A stretch of 64,000 nucleotides of DNA from Rhyzopertha dominica (lineage: Eukaryota; Arthropoda; Insecta; Coleoptera; Bostrichidae), in assembly GCA_025024175.1 (NCBI GenBank), contig QCXZ01000001.1, forward strand, positions 21,328,001 to 21,392,000, in the 5' to 3' direction. A program made the translations under genes and the position numbers. This document shows, piece by piece, positions 36,570 through 50,169 of the stretch (position 1 is the stretch's first letter; each line of letters opens with the position of its first letter). The notes beneath the pieces are model-generated. The model saw only the letters and a list, made by a program, of their open reading frames with translations, was not told where the DNA came from and searched no databases.

Positions 36570-37443
36570 ATGGATCCCTGTAGAACAAACAGCCACATTA
36601 AAATCCCTCCAGAAAAAAAAAGCATAGCGCCAACTGAAATTCGTGTAGACATTGTGGCAACTATTGGGGAGTCTGCAGTTTCTTATGACATAATAGTCAA
36701 ACGCTGGTATTGATATGTTAAATGTGGAAGAATATTCTGTGAAAGCTAGCATGCCGGTGGTCTTCGCTAACAGTAACAACAGACAAAAACATTAAAAAGG
36801 TACACAGTATCATACAGCGAGGCTAGTACGCATCAGATGTATTGTGGAAGATACTGGCTTATCATATCATATGGTGCACCACATACTGGCTAAAAAATTA
36901 TATATGAAAAAGCTGAGTGCAAAATCGATGTTAACCAATGAATACAAAAGTGTTCTTGTGAGCGGTTTTTGGAAAGGTACCAAGCAAACAAAGAGCACTT
37001 TCATGGTCGGTATGTGACCGCAGATAGGTCTTGGGTGCACCACTATATTCTTAAGAGGAAAGGGGAAACTAGAGAGTGGAAATATCGTACTTTTTCTCCT
37101 CCATGAAAATTCAAAGTCGTGCCATCTGCTGGACAATTGCCGGGGAAAGTTAAGGAAGAGAGTGCTTGTCCATCAGGCTAATGCTTCCAGCATACATCTT
37201 GTATTGCCAGGGCTGTTATACACCAAGCAGGCTATGCAGCAGCCGCCAGTGATTACAAGGCTGTACCCCAAATTAAAAGAAAATGTACGTGGGAAATATT
37301 TTTCAATAATGATGAAAACTCATGCAAGTTGTAGAGTAGTGGTTCGTAGAGGTCGTGTAGAAATTTTTCTAGGAGGCTATTGAGGTGTTCGAGCACCGAT
37401 GCACCAAGTGTATTAGTGTAGAGGAAGATTATGTTGAAAAATA
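36570..37443 (+). pseudogene. mariner transposase relic, SETMAR-like clade
   Basis: Nearly the whole length is recognisable across shifting frames. The N-terminal helix-turn-helix part reads PTEIRVDIVATIGESAVSYD and VKRW. Next come VTTDKNIKKVH, VEDTGLSYHMVHHILAKK and MKKLSAK. The catalytic block ERYQANKEHF...YVTADRSWVHHY has Asp retained but Glu-Thr replaced. The C-terminal LYPKLKENVRGKYFS and EVFEHRCTKCI...EDYVEK close at a TAA at about 37443. Large parts between are lost, including the middle of the catalytic domain. This is the family domesticated as SETMAR in primates; this copy is a dead transposon in So intron 1. Confidence 0.9.
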
Positions 37444-37877
37444 AAAAAATATAATGCCATTGTAGTTTTGCTAGTTTTACTGTAAGGGGGTCTCGTCGTA
37501 TGAAGGCGTAGTCATTCAATAACTCCTATATCTTTATAAACTTCTTAAGGTGTTATTGCTCTTTTTACAGAGCTGCTTTGTCACACGTAGTTATCACAAA
37601 CACCTCAGTAGGAAAAACATTTAACATATAAGAAAAGATAAGCAGCTTTCGTATGATATAAGATTTTCAATTTTCATCCAACGCTAGTTGTGTAAGGGAC
37701 AGTAATTAATGAATTATCCTTGTACTTATTGCAAATAACGCACTAAAAGAAACAGAACGTAAAGGAAATGTGTGCTGAAGAAAACGAATCTATGAAAATA
37801 GGATCAAAAAAGCAAAAGGCAAAATCTGTATTAGAAAACAATAAAACAAAGACAACCGAGAGCATTAAGTATTTAAA

Positions 37878-38095
37878 CTTGAACACAATATTCACGGTTC
37901 TTGATTTAAAAAGTGGGTTCTGGCAAATGGAGCTAGTCCAAGCCAGCTCAGATTTACCTACTTTCATGACTCCTTTCGGGCGATTTCGTTGGAAACGTTT
38001 TCCATTTGGAATCAATAGTGCACCTGAAATGTTTCAAAAGAAAATGGTCAAAATATTCGGGGATATTCCAGGAGTTGAAATCTATGGATGTTTAT
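37878..38095 (+). pseudogene. Ty3/gypsy reverse transcriptase fragment
   Basis: This part of a 130-codon open frame (37768-38160) reads FTVLDLKSGFWQMEL, FMTPFGRFRWKRFPFG and APEMFQKKM, the central palm region of a gypsy RT up to just before the YxDD box. Here EIYGC replaces the expected E-x-Y-x-DD. No other gypsy domain adjoins it, so it is an isolated insertion or remnant. The upstream Lys-rich codons are probably not element sequence. Confidence 0.85.
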
Positions 38096-38697
38096 CTAAA
38101 AAAACTGTGCTAATAACAATTAACAACTTAGATTCACGTTACAGCTCCGCAACGTTGTAAGTCAGGTTCAACTGTCGCTTCTACTATATGCATCCGCAAA
38201 TATATATTACAATAGCAATGGAGTCTTGAAAGGCTTGATCACTACATAGGGAATTAGTAGAAAGACAAGGATTAAGGTCTAACAATCAATGTTTCAGCCG
38301 GTGTGCGACGCTGAATCCTAGAAACTTACAAATAGATGAATAGGTGTGGTAAAACCGTATTAAAGAAGATTCTTTAGGTAAACATTAATATTAAATAAAT
38401 TAATGAGACATAGTTCTAAGCGCAAATATGGAAAAAACTTTGCAAATGGAAGCAGTACAAACATTTAAAGAAGAGAGACAGATGAAGATGTTCGGGAAAT
38501 CTGGGGTTAGTGAGGAAGAAAGAAGGTGGTCCAGAAAATCCTGGGATGAAAAAGTCATAAAAAAATTATAATTGAACAACTGTAAAAAGGCTGGCTATGG
38601 GCAGAAACCACTAGGAAGAGTTTGTAACAAGCATTATTGCTAGCAGATTCATTAAAAAAATTTAGAACCTGCGAATAAGAAAACGATATATCCTAAA

Positions 38698-39385
38698 AAC
38701 CGCTGCCAATTGAATCAATACTTTCACATCCAATTGTTAAAATGACATTTACGTTTTTATTTATTTTTATTTTTTTTATTATTTATTTTTCTCTCTACAC
38801 ATTTTTTCTAAGACAAACGGTCCTCGTGATATTAGCAAAATTACATAAATGTTTAAAATCTGTTTTTTCCAAATAACTCAAAAGGTATTAACTTAACAAA
38901 AAAATTACAAGAGTGCTTTCCGATCACAAATTTAATTTCCTATATAATACCATTTAAAAAAATCGTACAAAGAGGGACCAAAATACGTTTTTTGGAAATA
39001 TTTCGAATCTTTCAGTGACGCTTTTTTGCTAATATCTTCTAAACAATTTGCTGCACCGAAAATTTATAAGGGCGAATAATACTCGCAGTTCTACTACTAA
39101 TCACATACTAAAACGAAAAAAAATAAAAATTTGCAAAAAGGGTAGTTACCCCCCAATTTCGTCCCCTTCCCGATACCCTACTTACCCCAAAAACAATAGG
39201 TCGCTTTGGGTAGCTGAGATCTATACGTTTGCCAAATTTCGAAAGTTATCGTGTCCACAAACAAAAACACAGACAAGAATTTTTTGCCCTTTTGTTTTGC
39301 GTTTTCGCAAATTTTAAAGCGAATGAGCAAATAAAATTTTTTTCGCGATAGAGTACTTCCCATCCGTTGAATGTGGAAGTAAAAT
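38698..39385 (+). repeat. Dispersed repeat family A, copy 2
   Basis: It aligns with 8398-9247 in the same orientation but lacks about 150 bp corresponding to roughly 8690-8825. It begins AACCGCTGCCAATTGAATC and ends near GGAAGTAAAAT. Confidence 0.8.
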
Positions 39386-40922
39386 TCACTTCCTTACCGT
39401 TTTCAGGTAAAACATTTATATTTACGATTTATTTTTTTAATATGTAAACAACAACAAAACCAGCAGGTTGCCATTGATAAGTAAGTAGCGAGGTTGCTAT
39501 TAAACAAGTGCACGAAAACATGTCTTGTGCATAACCGGCTGTCGATAACGGAATATTTGTTTATTCTATGGAGTTATCTCGCTGCATACTGCAGATGAAA
39601 TTGGCATTAATTGCAGTCCTTTTCTAATATGTAAGTTACTCATACCTCGATGAGATAAACAGGCTTGTATATGACTGCAATAAATTATGTTTTCCAATTA
39701 ACTCAAAATAAAAATTGAGAGTGATAAGCGTTATTGTTTGAATTCTGCGAGGCTATACGTGTCTTCGGAATTTGATAAAGGAAACGAAGAATCGTAGTAA
39801 ATTGATTGGTCGAGTGCTAGTTAATTGGTTGCTTAGTGATGGTAACTGGGTTAGTAATATAACCTACGATTGTTGTCGATGGAAAGACCATCAGGCTATT
39901 ACTGCTAAAATACATTATAAATTGGTGAAAAGGTTTGCAGATTTTTTTTGGTCGATAAAACATATCAGAATTTATTTATTATATTCTATGAATTAAATCA
40001 TGAAATTAGTACATATCACTTATTATTTTTAACATCTTCATAATAAATTTTATCCTAAAATAATTTGGAGCCTAACATGTAAACGGGTTATTTTCCGAAA
40101 AAACATGTTTTTATGTGATTTTGCTACTTTTAAACGCAATTCCTTGAATAAATAAAACTATATTTATAACACAGGTGTTGAGGAAGTAACACCTATCAAA
40201 TGTAGACCTCTTGGAATATTTATACATAGTCAGAAACAGATCAATGAAATTACGCTTTTCTTGATGAAAACGAGCAATTAAATCAAAGTGCCAATAATTT
40301 CAAAACTACCAACAAGTATTATGCTTTAAAAGAGATTATTCAGTGGAATGTACCAGTTGTCGTAAGACGATGGTGAGATTAATATAGATTACGAGACGCA
40401 TATGCAAAAAATGTCGTGACAGTGCAAGAATTCTAATTATGTCAAATAATGGTGACGTAATTCAAACTTGAATGAATACACTTCTGCTTGGTTGTTCTAA
40501 AATGATGGTCTTAAATTTAAAAAATTAATGTTAGTCCTTAAGATATTACAAGAATGTGTAGTTGATTTGAATTAATTTATTTTTAAGGCAAGTAAACCAA
40601 TTTTACTTTCCTGTTGTTTTAACTATGTATATGTCAGCCACATTATATTCGACCACAATACAGCAAACTGTACTAACCAACAAATATTTAGCTGTTGTGC
40701 CTAAATTCAGTGCGATCTTTCCTATATTAAATGGGAATCTAATCGCGGTACTTTACTATTCTTGACAAAATTTTGACGTAAACGTTCACCGTGAGCTTCA
40801 CTTTGATTTAAGCATTCCATTATCCTATTTAACTTTCCTTATCTCATTAGGATCGAAACTACCAAACGCCTTTAAAGTTTTTTACTTTAAATTCCCAATA
40901 TTAAAAATTACAGAAGAATAAA

Positions 40923-41080
40923 TCAAGTTTTTGAGTCTACCTCAAGATAAGAGTCTAAAGGGGTCAAATCTGGAGATCCAGCAGGGCACAGATATAGAAA
41001 TAGCTTCAATATACATTAGTGCACTGTCCATCTGGTACCATGAACCAGAAGCAGTATTGAAGGGTAAAGTTTTCAGAAAT
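40923..41080 (-). pseudogene. DDE transposase fragment
   Basis: The minus strand reads CPAGSPDLTPLDSYL. This is the PPRSPDLTPLDFFLWG block around the second catalytic Asp of IS630/mariner-like transposases. Little else is preserved. Confidence 0.6.
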
Positions 41081-43754
41081 GGCTCCATTACATTCATAAA
41101 ATTTGTATATATTTATTTGTCACCGTTTCAATTCCCAGAATATTGAACATGGACCAATCCATTATCAAGCAAAATGTATAGATTTATATAAAATTGCACT
41201 TGGTTTTCTTCCTCTCGCAGAAGAAATTTTCCAAAAGTTTGCTTCTAAATTTTGGCTCTTTAGGGTATGCTCGAAAATATAAGAAATAAAATATTATTTA
41301 GTTATCTTGGTTCTCAGTTATTGGTCTGTATGTCTGTAATTTTATTTGACTGACTTTCCGTACTTTAAACAACAACAACTAATGAGTAATTTACTGTTTG
41401 ACATAACGCTAAATTTATCTCCGTCTATGGTTTGTTTGTTTAATTTCCTTAGCCTACTTGGATTGCCAAAGAGTACCTATCTCATTAAAACACTGACTAA
41501 TGCAGAAGTTTCTCATTTTTAGTAGCAATGGCTATATGCAATGCTGAAATGATCTGTTTCAAAATGCATTTTTATTTCAAATGGTGTTTTTTAGAGAAAA
41601 AATTCACCATTTATAGAATGTGATATTATGGAATAATTTGCTCCCTTATAAATAGTACAAAATCAGAATGCCAGGCGGACATTAAAACTTAGGCTAAACC
41701 TCTAGCTGAAGGTGCCACAATATTGGTTTCATATTTTTAAACGGCCGACAAGATGCGCGATTACGAATGTACTACATGATGCCGGCATATTTTTCAACGA
41801 AACCTTAGAATCTGACAAACTATTAGATATAAAACCTAACATAAGAACTTACAGTTATGTGACATCACAGTTTCACGGCAAATCTAACCATATAAAAAAG
41901 TTAGGTTTACATTTGGAAAAAGAAAGTTGGTACTGAATTTTGGCACATAAATTGGATGGTTGAAAATATTTTACGTACGACTAATATGATGAATTATGAT
42001 TCACTACCAAATTTAAAGTTTATAATCTAACTGCAATTGCAAAACTATACTAGGTGTTTAAGTTTGGTATTCGCCCCTTTGTAACATCATGTTTTGAATA
42101 AAGTCATCAATTTACCTTTACAATAAAATTTGTTACGACTATGCCTGTCAGCTTTTTTTTTTCAAATAACACCCTGCATATTTTGCACTATTTCATAGAT
42201 ATTTTATTCCTGATTTTGATAATGTATCACACCCCATACTTTGGGGTGGTAGAACAATAAAAATTAGTACAAAATTTGAGATCTAGTTAGTTTCAAGAAA
42301 AACTTGGTTACCTGTAAAAACCACTTCAATTCGTTTTAAAGTGTGAAATAATTACAAAGTTGAAATTTGAGTTAAAAACGGCTAGTCATTGGGATTAAGA
42401 AAAGTTAGACATTTTTTTAATCTACAGAAAATGCCAAAAAAGTAAGGCCGTTAGATGAATCTTAAAAAGTTATTGCCATTTGACAAGATATTTGCGAAAC
42501 TAGCAAAAAAAGGGTCAATTTAAAAGTTGTGCAGAAGGGATAAGTACTGCAAGAAATGAACATAATGCGATTGCAGATATAGCTTGCATATACTTAAGTG
42601 TTGATCCGCACATATCCATTTAGACAATAGCCAGTGAAATATATTTCTGTTTGATCAATTTAACTGATTTTGAAAGAGAATAAACTGCATCCATTTGATA
42701 TTCATTTACCTCTAACATTTGCTTCCTCGATATTATAAAAACGAGTAAATTTTATAGCCTGACTAAGCGGTGCTCGCGTAATGAGGATTTAGCTTCTTAT
42801 TCTACGGACAGACGAATCTAGATTTCATAACAGTGGAAGAGTTAGTCGTCACAGTTCGCTATTTTCTAATTTTACAAAAGCGTTAAAAGTGTAAGCAAAA
42901 CAAAATTAGCAACGAAAGCATAACGTTTTGAAGATATTTTGAGCAATTTTAAATCAATTTCAAATGGTTTGCTTCCTAATGAAACAAAAGTACATCGATA
43001 TCCTTATTTCAAAGCCTGGATTACTAAATAAACTTGGGCACGCCATGTGAGATATAAACGCCTTGCATACTTTTTAAAATAAATGACAAATGCTATAGAA
43101 AAATAGAAAACGTAAATTAGTATCTTTATGGAGATATGGTATGGTAGGTAGTACGTTAAGTTGGTAATCGGCGACATTTTTGGGAGTAGTTTAGTTAAAG
43201 AGCCATACAAATCTAGCAACCCTGCTGGTACATTGAAGCATTTGTTAACTTGTTTTGGTATAGATTTCTGTGGTTTTAACTTTTAACAAACAATAGGCTA
43301 ATCTAAATTCTGCCGATTATTCTAGTGAGTGCTGTGTGTTAGATAGGAAGAATAATTTAATAATATCACGTTGTGCTGAACATAATTACAGAGAAACTTG
43401 AAAGTAAGTGGCGTTTCATCCCTGGGTGAAAAACACTTAAAAAATCTAGCAAGCTTGTTACCGTGCCAAAGGAAAAAAAGGAGATTAAAGGTGTTTAATG
43501 CTGCAAGATGTAAGATGACTGCTTCTAAAACTCTGTTTTGCTACTGTGCAGGCCATTTTACACATCAGAAACTCAGCCACCATTTAAAGCATCAATGCGC
43601 GGTAAATTGTTCGACGTGGCTTTTGTAAATCGTGTCGTACTCGTACTTGAACGTACCTACATCTATAACACACTAGTATGAATGAGAAAAAAAAAGAGTT
43701 ATAAAAAAACTACGTACCAAACACAAACAAGGCGAAACTAACAATCAACACGTT

Positions 43755-43826
43755 ATTATGCCAATATGCATATTATGCGGGTCACGTGATACGAGCTATG
43801 ACGTCAACAAGAGCTCCGGCTCTTTA
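43755..43826. promoter_or_regulatory. Cluster of palindromic factor-binding-like motifs in so intron 1
   Basis: Within about 62 bases lie AATATGCATATT (43763-43774), TCACGTGA (43782-43789), TGACGTCA (43799-43806) and the hairpin AAGAGC-TCCG-GCTCTT (43809-43824). The first three resemble POU-octamer, E-box and CRE consensus sites. The density is unusual for this AT-rich intron and suggests, but does not prove, an enhancer. Confidence 0.35.
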
Positions 43827-44689
43827 GCAAGCGCAATACAATACGTTTAAATTTTTAGACTTTTTTAATCAAGTCTTACGTTAAAAGAACAAGTTTTATG
43901 TTAATAACACGTTGTTTAAGTAGTTTGAGAGAATATTAAGCTAATCGTAATGCTTACGCGGATTACTGCGATTAGTGGAAAACATCTAATTGTCACTACT
44001 TGCCAGAACACAAGCCTCACCGGCTTCGGGAAAACAATTTGCAAAATATTTGGTAAATTAATGTGTGGTGACCGTGCTATCTATGAATATTTAGATGAGG
44101 TTCCATTTAGCAATACGGAGAAATCTGATATTATAACAAGACGGCGCACTACCTTAAATGATGTTTATGCAGGAAAATGGGTCTGAAATCAAAGTGAAGA
44201 GGTACCGTGGCACCTCAATCTCTTGATTTCACGCCCCTAGAGTTTTTGTTGATTCTTTTTTAAGAATTGTAGCGGGGCGATATTACATAAGGTCGAATTG
44301 TCTTGAAGTAAGAGGGAGACATTATCAGCAATTAATAACTTAAGTGATTTTTGTTAAACCAGTAAGTAGAAGCTTTTAATAATTGTTTACAATTGTTTTA
44401 TTATATTGTGCCGCATTAGGAATCATACAGACATAATTTAATAGGAAAATACTGTTGCGTACAGACCTGTATAGTATATCCGTTACAATAGAAAATTCCA
44501 AACTATTAAATTTCACCATCAGTTAAATGGCGACAGTATTTTCTATAATTATTTATTAAAGCGAATAGCAGGCTCAAAAGGTAACTGAATACCAGAACTA
44601 ATAAAAATATATAAGAATCTCAGTATTTATGTGTCAACTTATTAACTGCAACACAAATTACAGTTTGTTATTAACTTCACTTCATAATT

Positions 44690-44965
44690 TTTTGCCACAG
44701 CAAATATTCCGGTTGCTAACCTGGCAGCTGGTACAATTCCCCCCCTCTCCCCGTGACCATCCTACGTAAAATTTTGCATTTCCCTCAGAATTTATTCACG
44801 GAACGCAGATAAGCAGGGAACGATAATGAAAGTGCTAGATTACAGCTACTCCTACGCGTCCATGAAATTATGCCGCCCATTAGCCATTACGGTTTGTTGT
44901 ACAAATATTAGGTGTTATTAGTAAGCTGCATTAGTGGTGTAATGTCAAGGAGTAGCTGATTATGT
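44690..44965. promoter_or_regulatory. Mixed-composition block with ATTA motifs in so intron 1 (candidate)
   Basis: This is less AT-rich than its surroundings. It contains CCGCCCATTAGCCATTACGG and further ATTAG/ATTA motifs typical of homeodomain sites. It is non-coding. Offered only as a candidate for conservation testing. Confidence 0.2.
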
Positions 44966-47694
44966 AGGCATGCAGAATGGACTATTNTGTTGACAATATT
45001 ACAGTTTAACGTAAANTATATTTGGATTTAAGATCAAGCAATATGAAACTTATATCTTAAAAAAGAACTTGAGACTTAATTTTCAGATAAAAGAGTGCAA
45101 ATCAATTGAGAAATTTATACTGATTTGTAAAATAAACATATAAATATTATACCTGGGATGTAATTACTGTCAAATGGTCGCTATAGTCGTGCTGGTATAT
45201 TCAACGCAGTTTTACTTTTTATTAGACATAAAGTCCTAAGTACCATTTAAACACATGCAGGAGTCAATCCAAGCGTAATTATTCTGTATATACCTTTTAC
45301 ACGAATACGAAAACATGTTCTACCTACACCAGATTTATCCGCATTACTTGGATAGGCATTGTCAAATAATTTTCAAATATGACGGACATCCACTTATACC
45401 GGAAATAAATATCAACTTCGTCATTTTAAATGGAACACCTGTTAAATATAATGAAGATATCCAGATTACAATCTAGACACATTCAAACGTGGATGACTTG
45501 ATTGTTTTTAAATAGAACGATACCAATATTTTTGTATTTTGTTATAGGCAGAACTAAAATCCCTTTAATGTAACATGAGGTTGTCGGTATGTCACGCTTA
45601 TAATATAATTTCTATTTCTTTAATATACATTAAGTTACCATAGCACCAGTTGTTAATTTTTTCCTTTGTTTGCCAAAAAATAGCGATAATTCCGACAATT
45701 TATAATGTTTAATTATCAAACATGCTCTACCTGTTTCTTCAGTATTTTCTCTATTATATCTAACAATCGCATACAGTTATGTTATATTTTCGTTTATATG
45801 ATCCTGTATATATATCTTTGTTGCTATCATTTTGTTCTTTTTATTGCTGTTGCTCTATTAATATAAGAGATAATTTAATTAAAATTAAAGCCTTTGTACA
45901 GCAGTTATTCGGTTATTAGTAACTAGAACAATATTCTTGCGAAGACCCGAGGATTGTAGTGCATTTAGACTGGTCAATTAGTATGTCTGTCTGATGAGTC
46001 TCAAAGGACGAAGCCAGGTCGCAGGCTCAAATTGGCGAGCCAAAGGAGACAAGTTTATTTCTTTACTCAGTAAGGTCCATTGAAGACATATAAAAATTCC
46101 ACTGTTACGCAAATTGCTCGACCATAAGCACGACGTAGCGACAATCTTACTCGTATAACACATGAAGGATTTTAATTCTGCACCTACATAACCAAGAAAA
46201 TATATTGGTACCTTTCTATTTAAGAAAATTAAGTTATCCATTTCCCGTTTGTCTAGACTGCAATCTGCATATCACAGTAATTGCTGAAGAGAAAATATAA
46301 AAACTTAGTATAGAAAGAATATAATTTTCCTTTTTCTATTAAACTGCGAAAACCGCACTGTCATATCTTCTTTAGCTTAGAAGAAGTTGACCATTCTCTT
46401 AAGCACTGCAAACGTCAAATTTTTCACAAAATGACATATAACGGTCTAAGATAGACCAAAAATGCAATTAATATATAGGGTGTTCCAGTTATAATAATAA
46501 TTTGAAAATTAGCAGACAAGTAATCTGTGGAAAAAAGTGTGTATAGGAGATATAGAAGACACACGTTGTTATATATTATAAGGAATTGGAGATGCAGAAG
46601 ACATGTTTTTTATTCATTCTTCGTATATTCTATCTCCCTTAATATCATGTTGTTTACGCATTATATATAGGTTACAATAATATCGCTACCACAAATACCA
46701 CCACATGTTTTTAAGACAAGGGACCTTTTTAGCTTGCAAGAAGCACAAAACAAATAGCAGCTCACTTCCCTAAATTAATTCTGTGAGCTAAATCGTGCAA
46801 AACACGTTAAGCAACAAAAGGCATTAATTAAAATAATAAAATCCACACGAATTTTACTAACTTAATGTTATAGGTATACTGCAGTGATCCTTTTTATGAT
46901 TACTTGTTCAACAAACACCGTGGCTTCATTTTGTAAAACTTATTTGCGTATGGTCGCAAAAAAGAATTCGCTGCTTACTCTGGGTGCAAGTAATGGATTG
47001 TAAAAACAACTAAATTAAGTAGGAAAACAAAAGAGGGAGACTGATGGTTATAGAATCCCCGCACTTGTGGTTGTTAACCTTATGTTATTGAGAGGTCAGC
47101 CAACAAAGGCACGTTTTCCAAAAGGTAAAAGTTGATTAGTACTAATATATAAAATCTAACATATTCAGTGTGTTCTACGATGGTGGATTTCTACACATAA
47201 CTTAAGAAACTATAAAAATTGACAACATACTTCTGTCAATATGCTCTATATTTTACTAAAATATTGTGAAAAAAGTGGCATATCCGCTTATACCGGAAAT
47301 GAACCACAACTTTCTCATTTTAAATGGAATTCCTTGTATGTTACTATTGTACTTTTTGGGAATCTTTTGGTAAGAAACGATTTTCACGAGGCGTGCATTT
47401 CTTTGGCATTTCATAATGCAAGCTAGCAAAATGCACTAAAAGCCTCACCCACCCCTCTAAAGGGTATTTTTAAACATGACTAAAAATGTACGAATGTTAA
47501 CCCCCAATTTTGGCTGCTGAAAATACAGCTGACAGTTACGAAATGAAACTAATTAAAAATTGAAAAGAAGTTACTTTTTTTTAAATACAAATGCTGCCAG
47601 GATTCCTAGTGGCTCGCAAATTATAATGGGTTCCTTGAGAATATTTGTTTTAAACGAGACACGAGTATAAATAAATTAATTTTGAGTTTAGGTT

Positions 47695-47885
47695 GTATAC
47701 GACGTCAAGACACACAAAGGTTGCGATCCAATTTGTAAACTACGACGTCTAGAACGCCCACACAGTCTGGCACGTCTGCAGTTAAGTTCGTTTAGTGATA
47801 ACGCACCTTTTTGCGACGTTACGCGCATGCTTTCACGATCTTTATGAAGAGCAGGGATTCTTCAAAGAACTGACGTCAGCTTCTT
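47695..47885. promoter_or_regulatory. GACGTC-rich island in so intron 1 (candidate)
   Basis: Three GACGTC cores occur in about 180 bases (47701, 47744 and CTGACGTCAG at 47870-47879). GC content is locally raised and no coding frame is present. Confidence 0.25.
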
Positions 47886-50169
47886 TTCTGCAAGTATACG
47901 TTATATGCAACTACCATATTTATTGCTAGTGAAATAAGATTTCTCGAACGGTTATTTGCAAATCTAAAATTTGCAGACCAAATAGCTGTTCTGTAAATTT
48001 TTGTCGTTTTTTGAGATATCTTAAATTTGCATTAACCAGCGGTGCAGGCACAAAAAACTAAACGAGCTGCCAATAATAATAGTATAATTATTCAAAGTCT
48101 TCAAAAGGGGAGTTTAAAATACTGATATTTAGCTAGTACAAAAAAACTGTTTTTCATTTGACACATGATACGGAATTAGGCTTGGTATTTAGAAAATTAC
48201 TATTAATTTTATTTATCAAAATGTATATATGAGTGTGGATATCATTGAAAAGCAAAAAAGAATTGTTTTCAGTGGGATTCCAATTAAAAATACATCTTGA
48301 AAACCACTGAGGATATCGAAACGCGATAAAATCATCTATAAGGTAGGATTTAAACAGGAACAAAATCTGTTTTACTGCTAATTTGGCTCAATAAAGTATC
48401 TTTTAGGCCTATAAAAGTTATTATCTTAACTTGCCTTTTGATATCGTAACTTTTATAATACATTTTGTAGACACATAATAATGATCTATGACGATCGGAG
48501 TCCGTAGATAATTAATTAACTGCTATTTTATTTGGTACAGTGATCATCATAGTAGGCATTGTTTATACAATTCTGAAGCCAGATCCATAAGTTTCCAAAT
48601 AAAAAAAAACCAGCATATTATTTAAATATTTGCTTGAGATCGAGCAGGCCTCCATATGGCTTAAAACGTTCAGAAGGACAATGGGGTGGTCCCGCAATTT
48701 TGTTATATTTTGCATTTAAAATGTACATAAAAATTGAAGCACAAAGACATTTGTTTGCGATTTTTTTCGGTTCTTGTTTGCCGAAAAAAAATGTGTTTTC
48801 AATATCCGTTTGAAATGCCCCGATATTCCGCCATGCAGATGACGTAAAAGGTTCTCATGCTAACGAAAGCGAGAAAGACCAATAATAGCCAGTGCTCTAA
48901 GCAGCATTAGCAATAATATTAGTTTACATTCTTTTCAGCTGCGTTGCGTTGCCAATGTGGGCAAATTTTTTGATATGGGGTATTTATGAGTCAACTTATG
49001 GCGTATTTGTGAAAATAACTTAAATCATCCTTGAGACAGCTAATTCTATATAGAACAGTAAAATATAATAAGCGTATTCACTGGCCTTTTAGTGAAACAC
49101 GAAAGCACTTTAACCATCGAACCTGCTTTTGAACTAATGTTTTTATTATGAGGAATTAAACGACGCTTGACGCTTGATAATGTTTAAAGTTTGTATACTT
49201 ACATTTGACAACGATATCATAAATTCTGAAACTGCCAGGACTGTCTCTGGCTATGGTTAGGAAGAAAATGGTAAAGTGTGCAACATAATAACCCTAACCT
49301 AACTCTAGCCACGCGTTTTTGTTTACATAATTAGGTCAAACTTTCGAGTTTCGTATTTGTCAGTTTAAGTAGCTGAGCAAGAAGTTGTCGAAGTTTTTGG
49401 GTATTCTGTTGTTTTCTTTAATGTAAGAATGGCTTACGTTAAGAAGTGTTTTGTTCTGTGTTGTAAGAATACTAGCGTTGATAGTGTTGATAAACAGTTA
49501 CACGTTATGTCTTATGTTTACACTTTACATTATCTCATTGCATTATTTGTATTTCTCTCGCTATTTATAAAACTGACAGCACTGAGCACCTTGTTACCTA
49601 GGCAGCTGTAACAGTGCGCATGACGGAAACTAGGAACCTTTTCCGTAGTTAGTGGCGGATTTAAGAAAATGTTTGAAACAGGGTAACTTTTCTACCGCTG
49701 TTTGTTACGAGTTAAATTAATCTGAAATCAAATAGATGCGTAGATTTAGTATTCATGATGTAAGCAATAAGAGCCATATGATAAAACTATCAAATGTGCG
49801 GGACGATCTTATTCTATACTTATAAGATGCATTAAACTAACTTAAAACCTAAAAATATAAAAACTGGTTTTAACATGTATTGCATTGTTAAATAATGGGA
49901 AAATACAACCCGAAATGGTAAAGTGCTACGCGGAAGGCGAAATCAATAACTTTTAAAATACTGTCTAAACTTTATGTGGATTCCTAGCACGACGAGAAAT
50001 TTGTTACTCACGTAACATCTATAATCAAAGACTTTGAAAAGCAGTAGAGTGACAGTTCTTCTCTTTATATTTTATTAATTAGGTATTAGTTTTAACACTA
50101 ATTGGCATACTCGCCCATAAGTATTACACAGTTTTTTATTGCCCTGTTTATGTGTACCTTTTATTTCAG

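Larger units (their letters stand above)
32154..50169 (+). other. so intron 1 (18.0 kb)
   Basis: It is bounded by GTATGT at 32154 and TTTATTTCAG ending at 50169. It contains DDE transposase fragments (35032-35465, 40923-41080), repeat B copy 2, a mariner relic, a gypsy RT fragment, repeat A copy 2 and several motif-dense islands. Other parts (32.2-35.0, 39.4-40.9, 41.1-43.7, 45.0-47.6 and 47.9-50.1 kb) are AT-rich with nothing I can assign. Confidence 0.9.

Noticed and set aside
36501..37519. Three minus-strand frames of 88-92 codons
   Set aside because: They are antisense to the mariner relic.
38455..38571. 39-codon Lys/Glu-rich frame (MEAVQTFKEERQ...)
   Set aside because: It is too short, with no recognised relative. 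Possibly a transposon remnant but not supportable.
46470..46490. TATAGGGTGTTCCAG, similar to MITE ends
   Set aside because: No inverted partner was found within several kilobases, so no element could be delimited. The same applies to TACAGGGTTGG at about 32918, GGGACACCCTGTA at about 52083 and TAGGGTGTTCCC at about 54807.
49285..49305. CCTAACCTAA resembling insect telomere repeat
   Set aside because: Only two units are present, consistent with chance.
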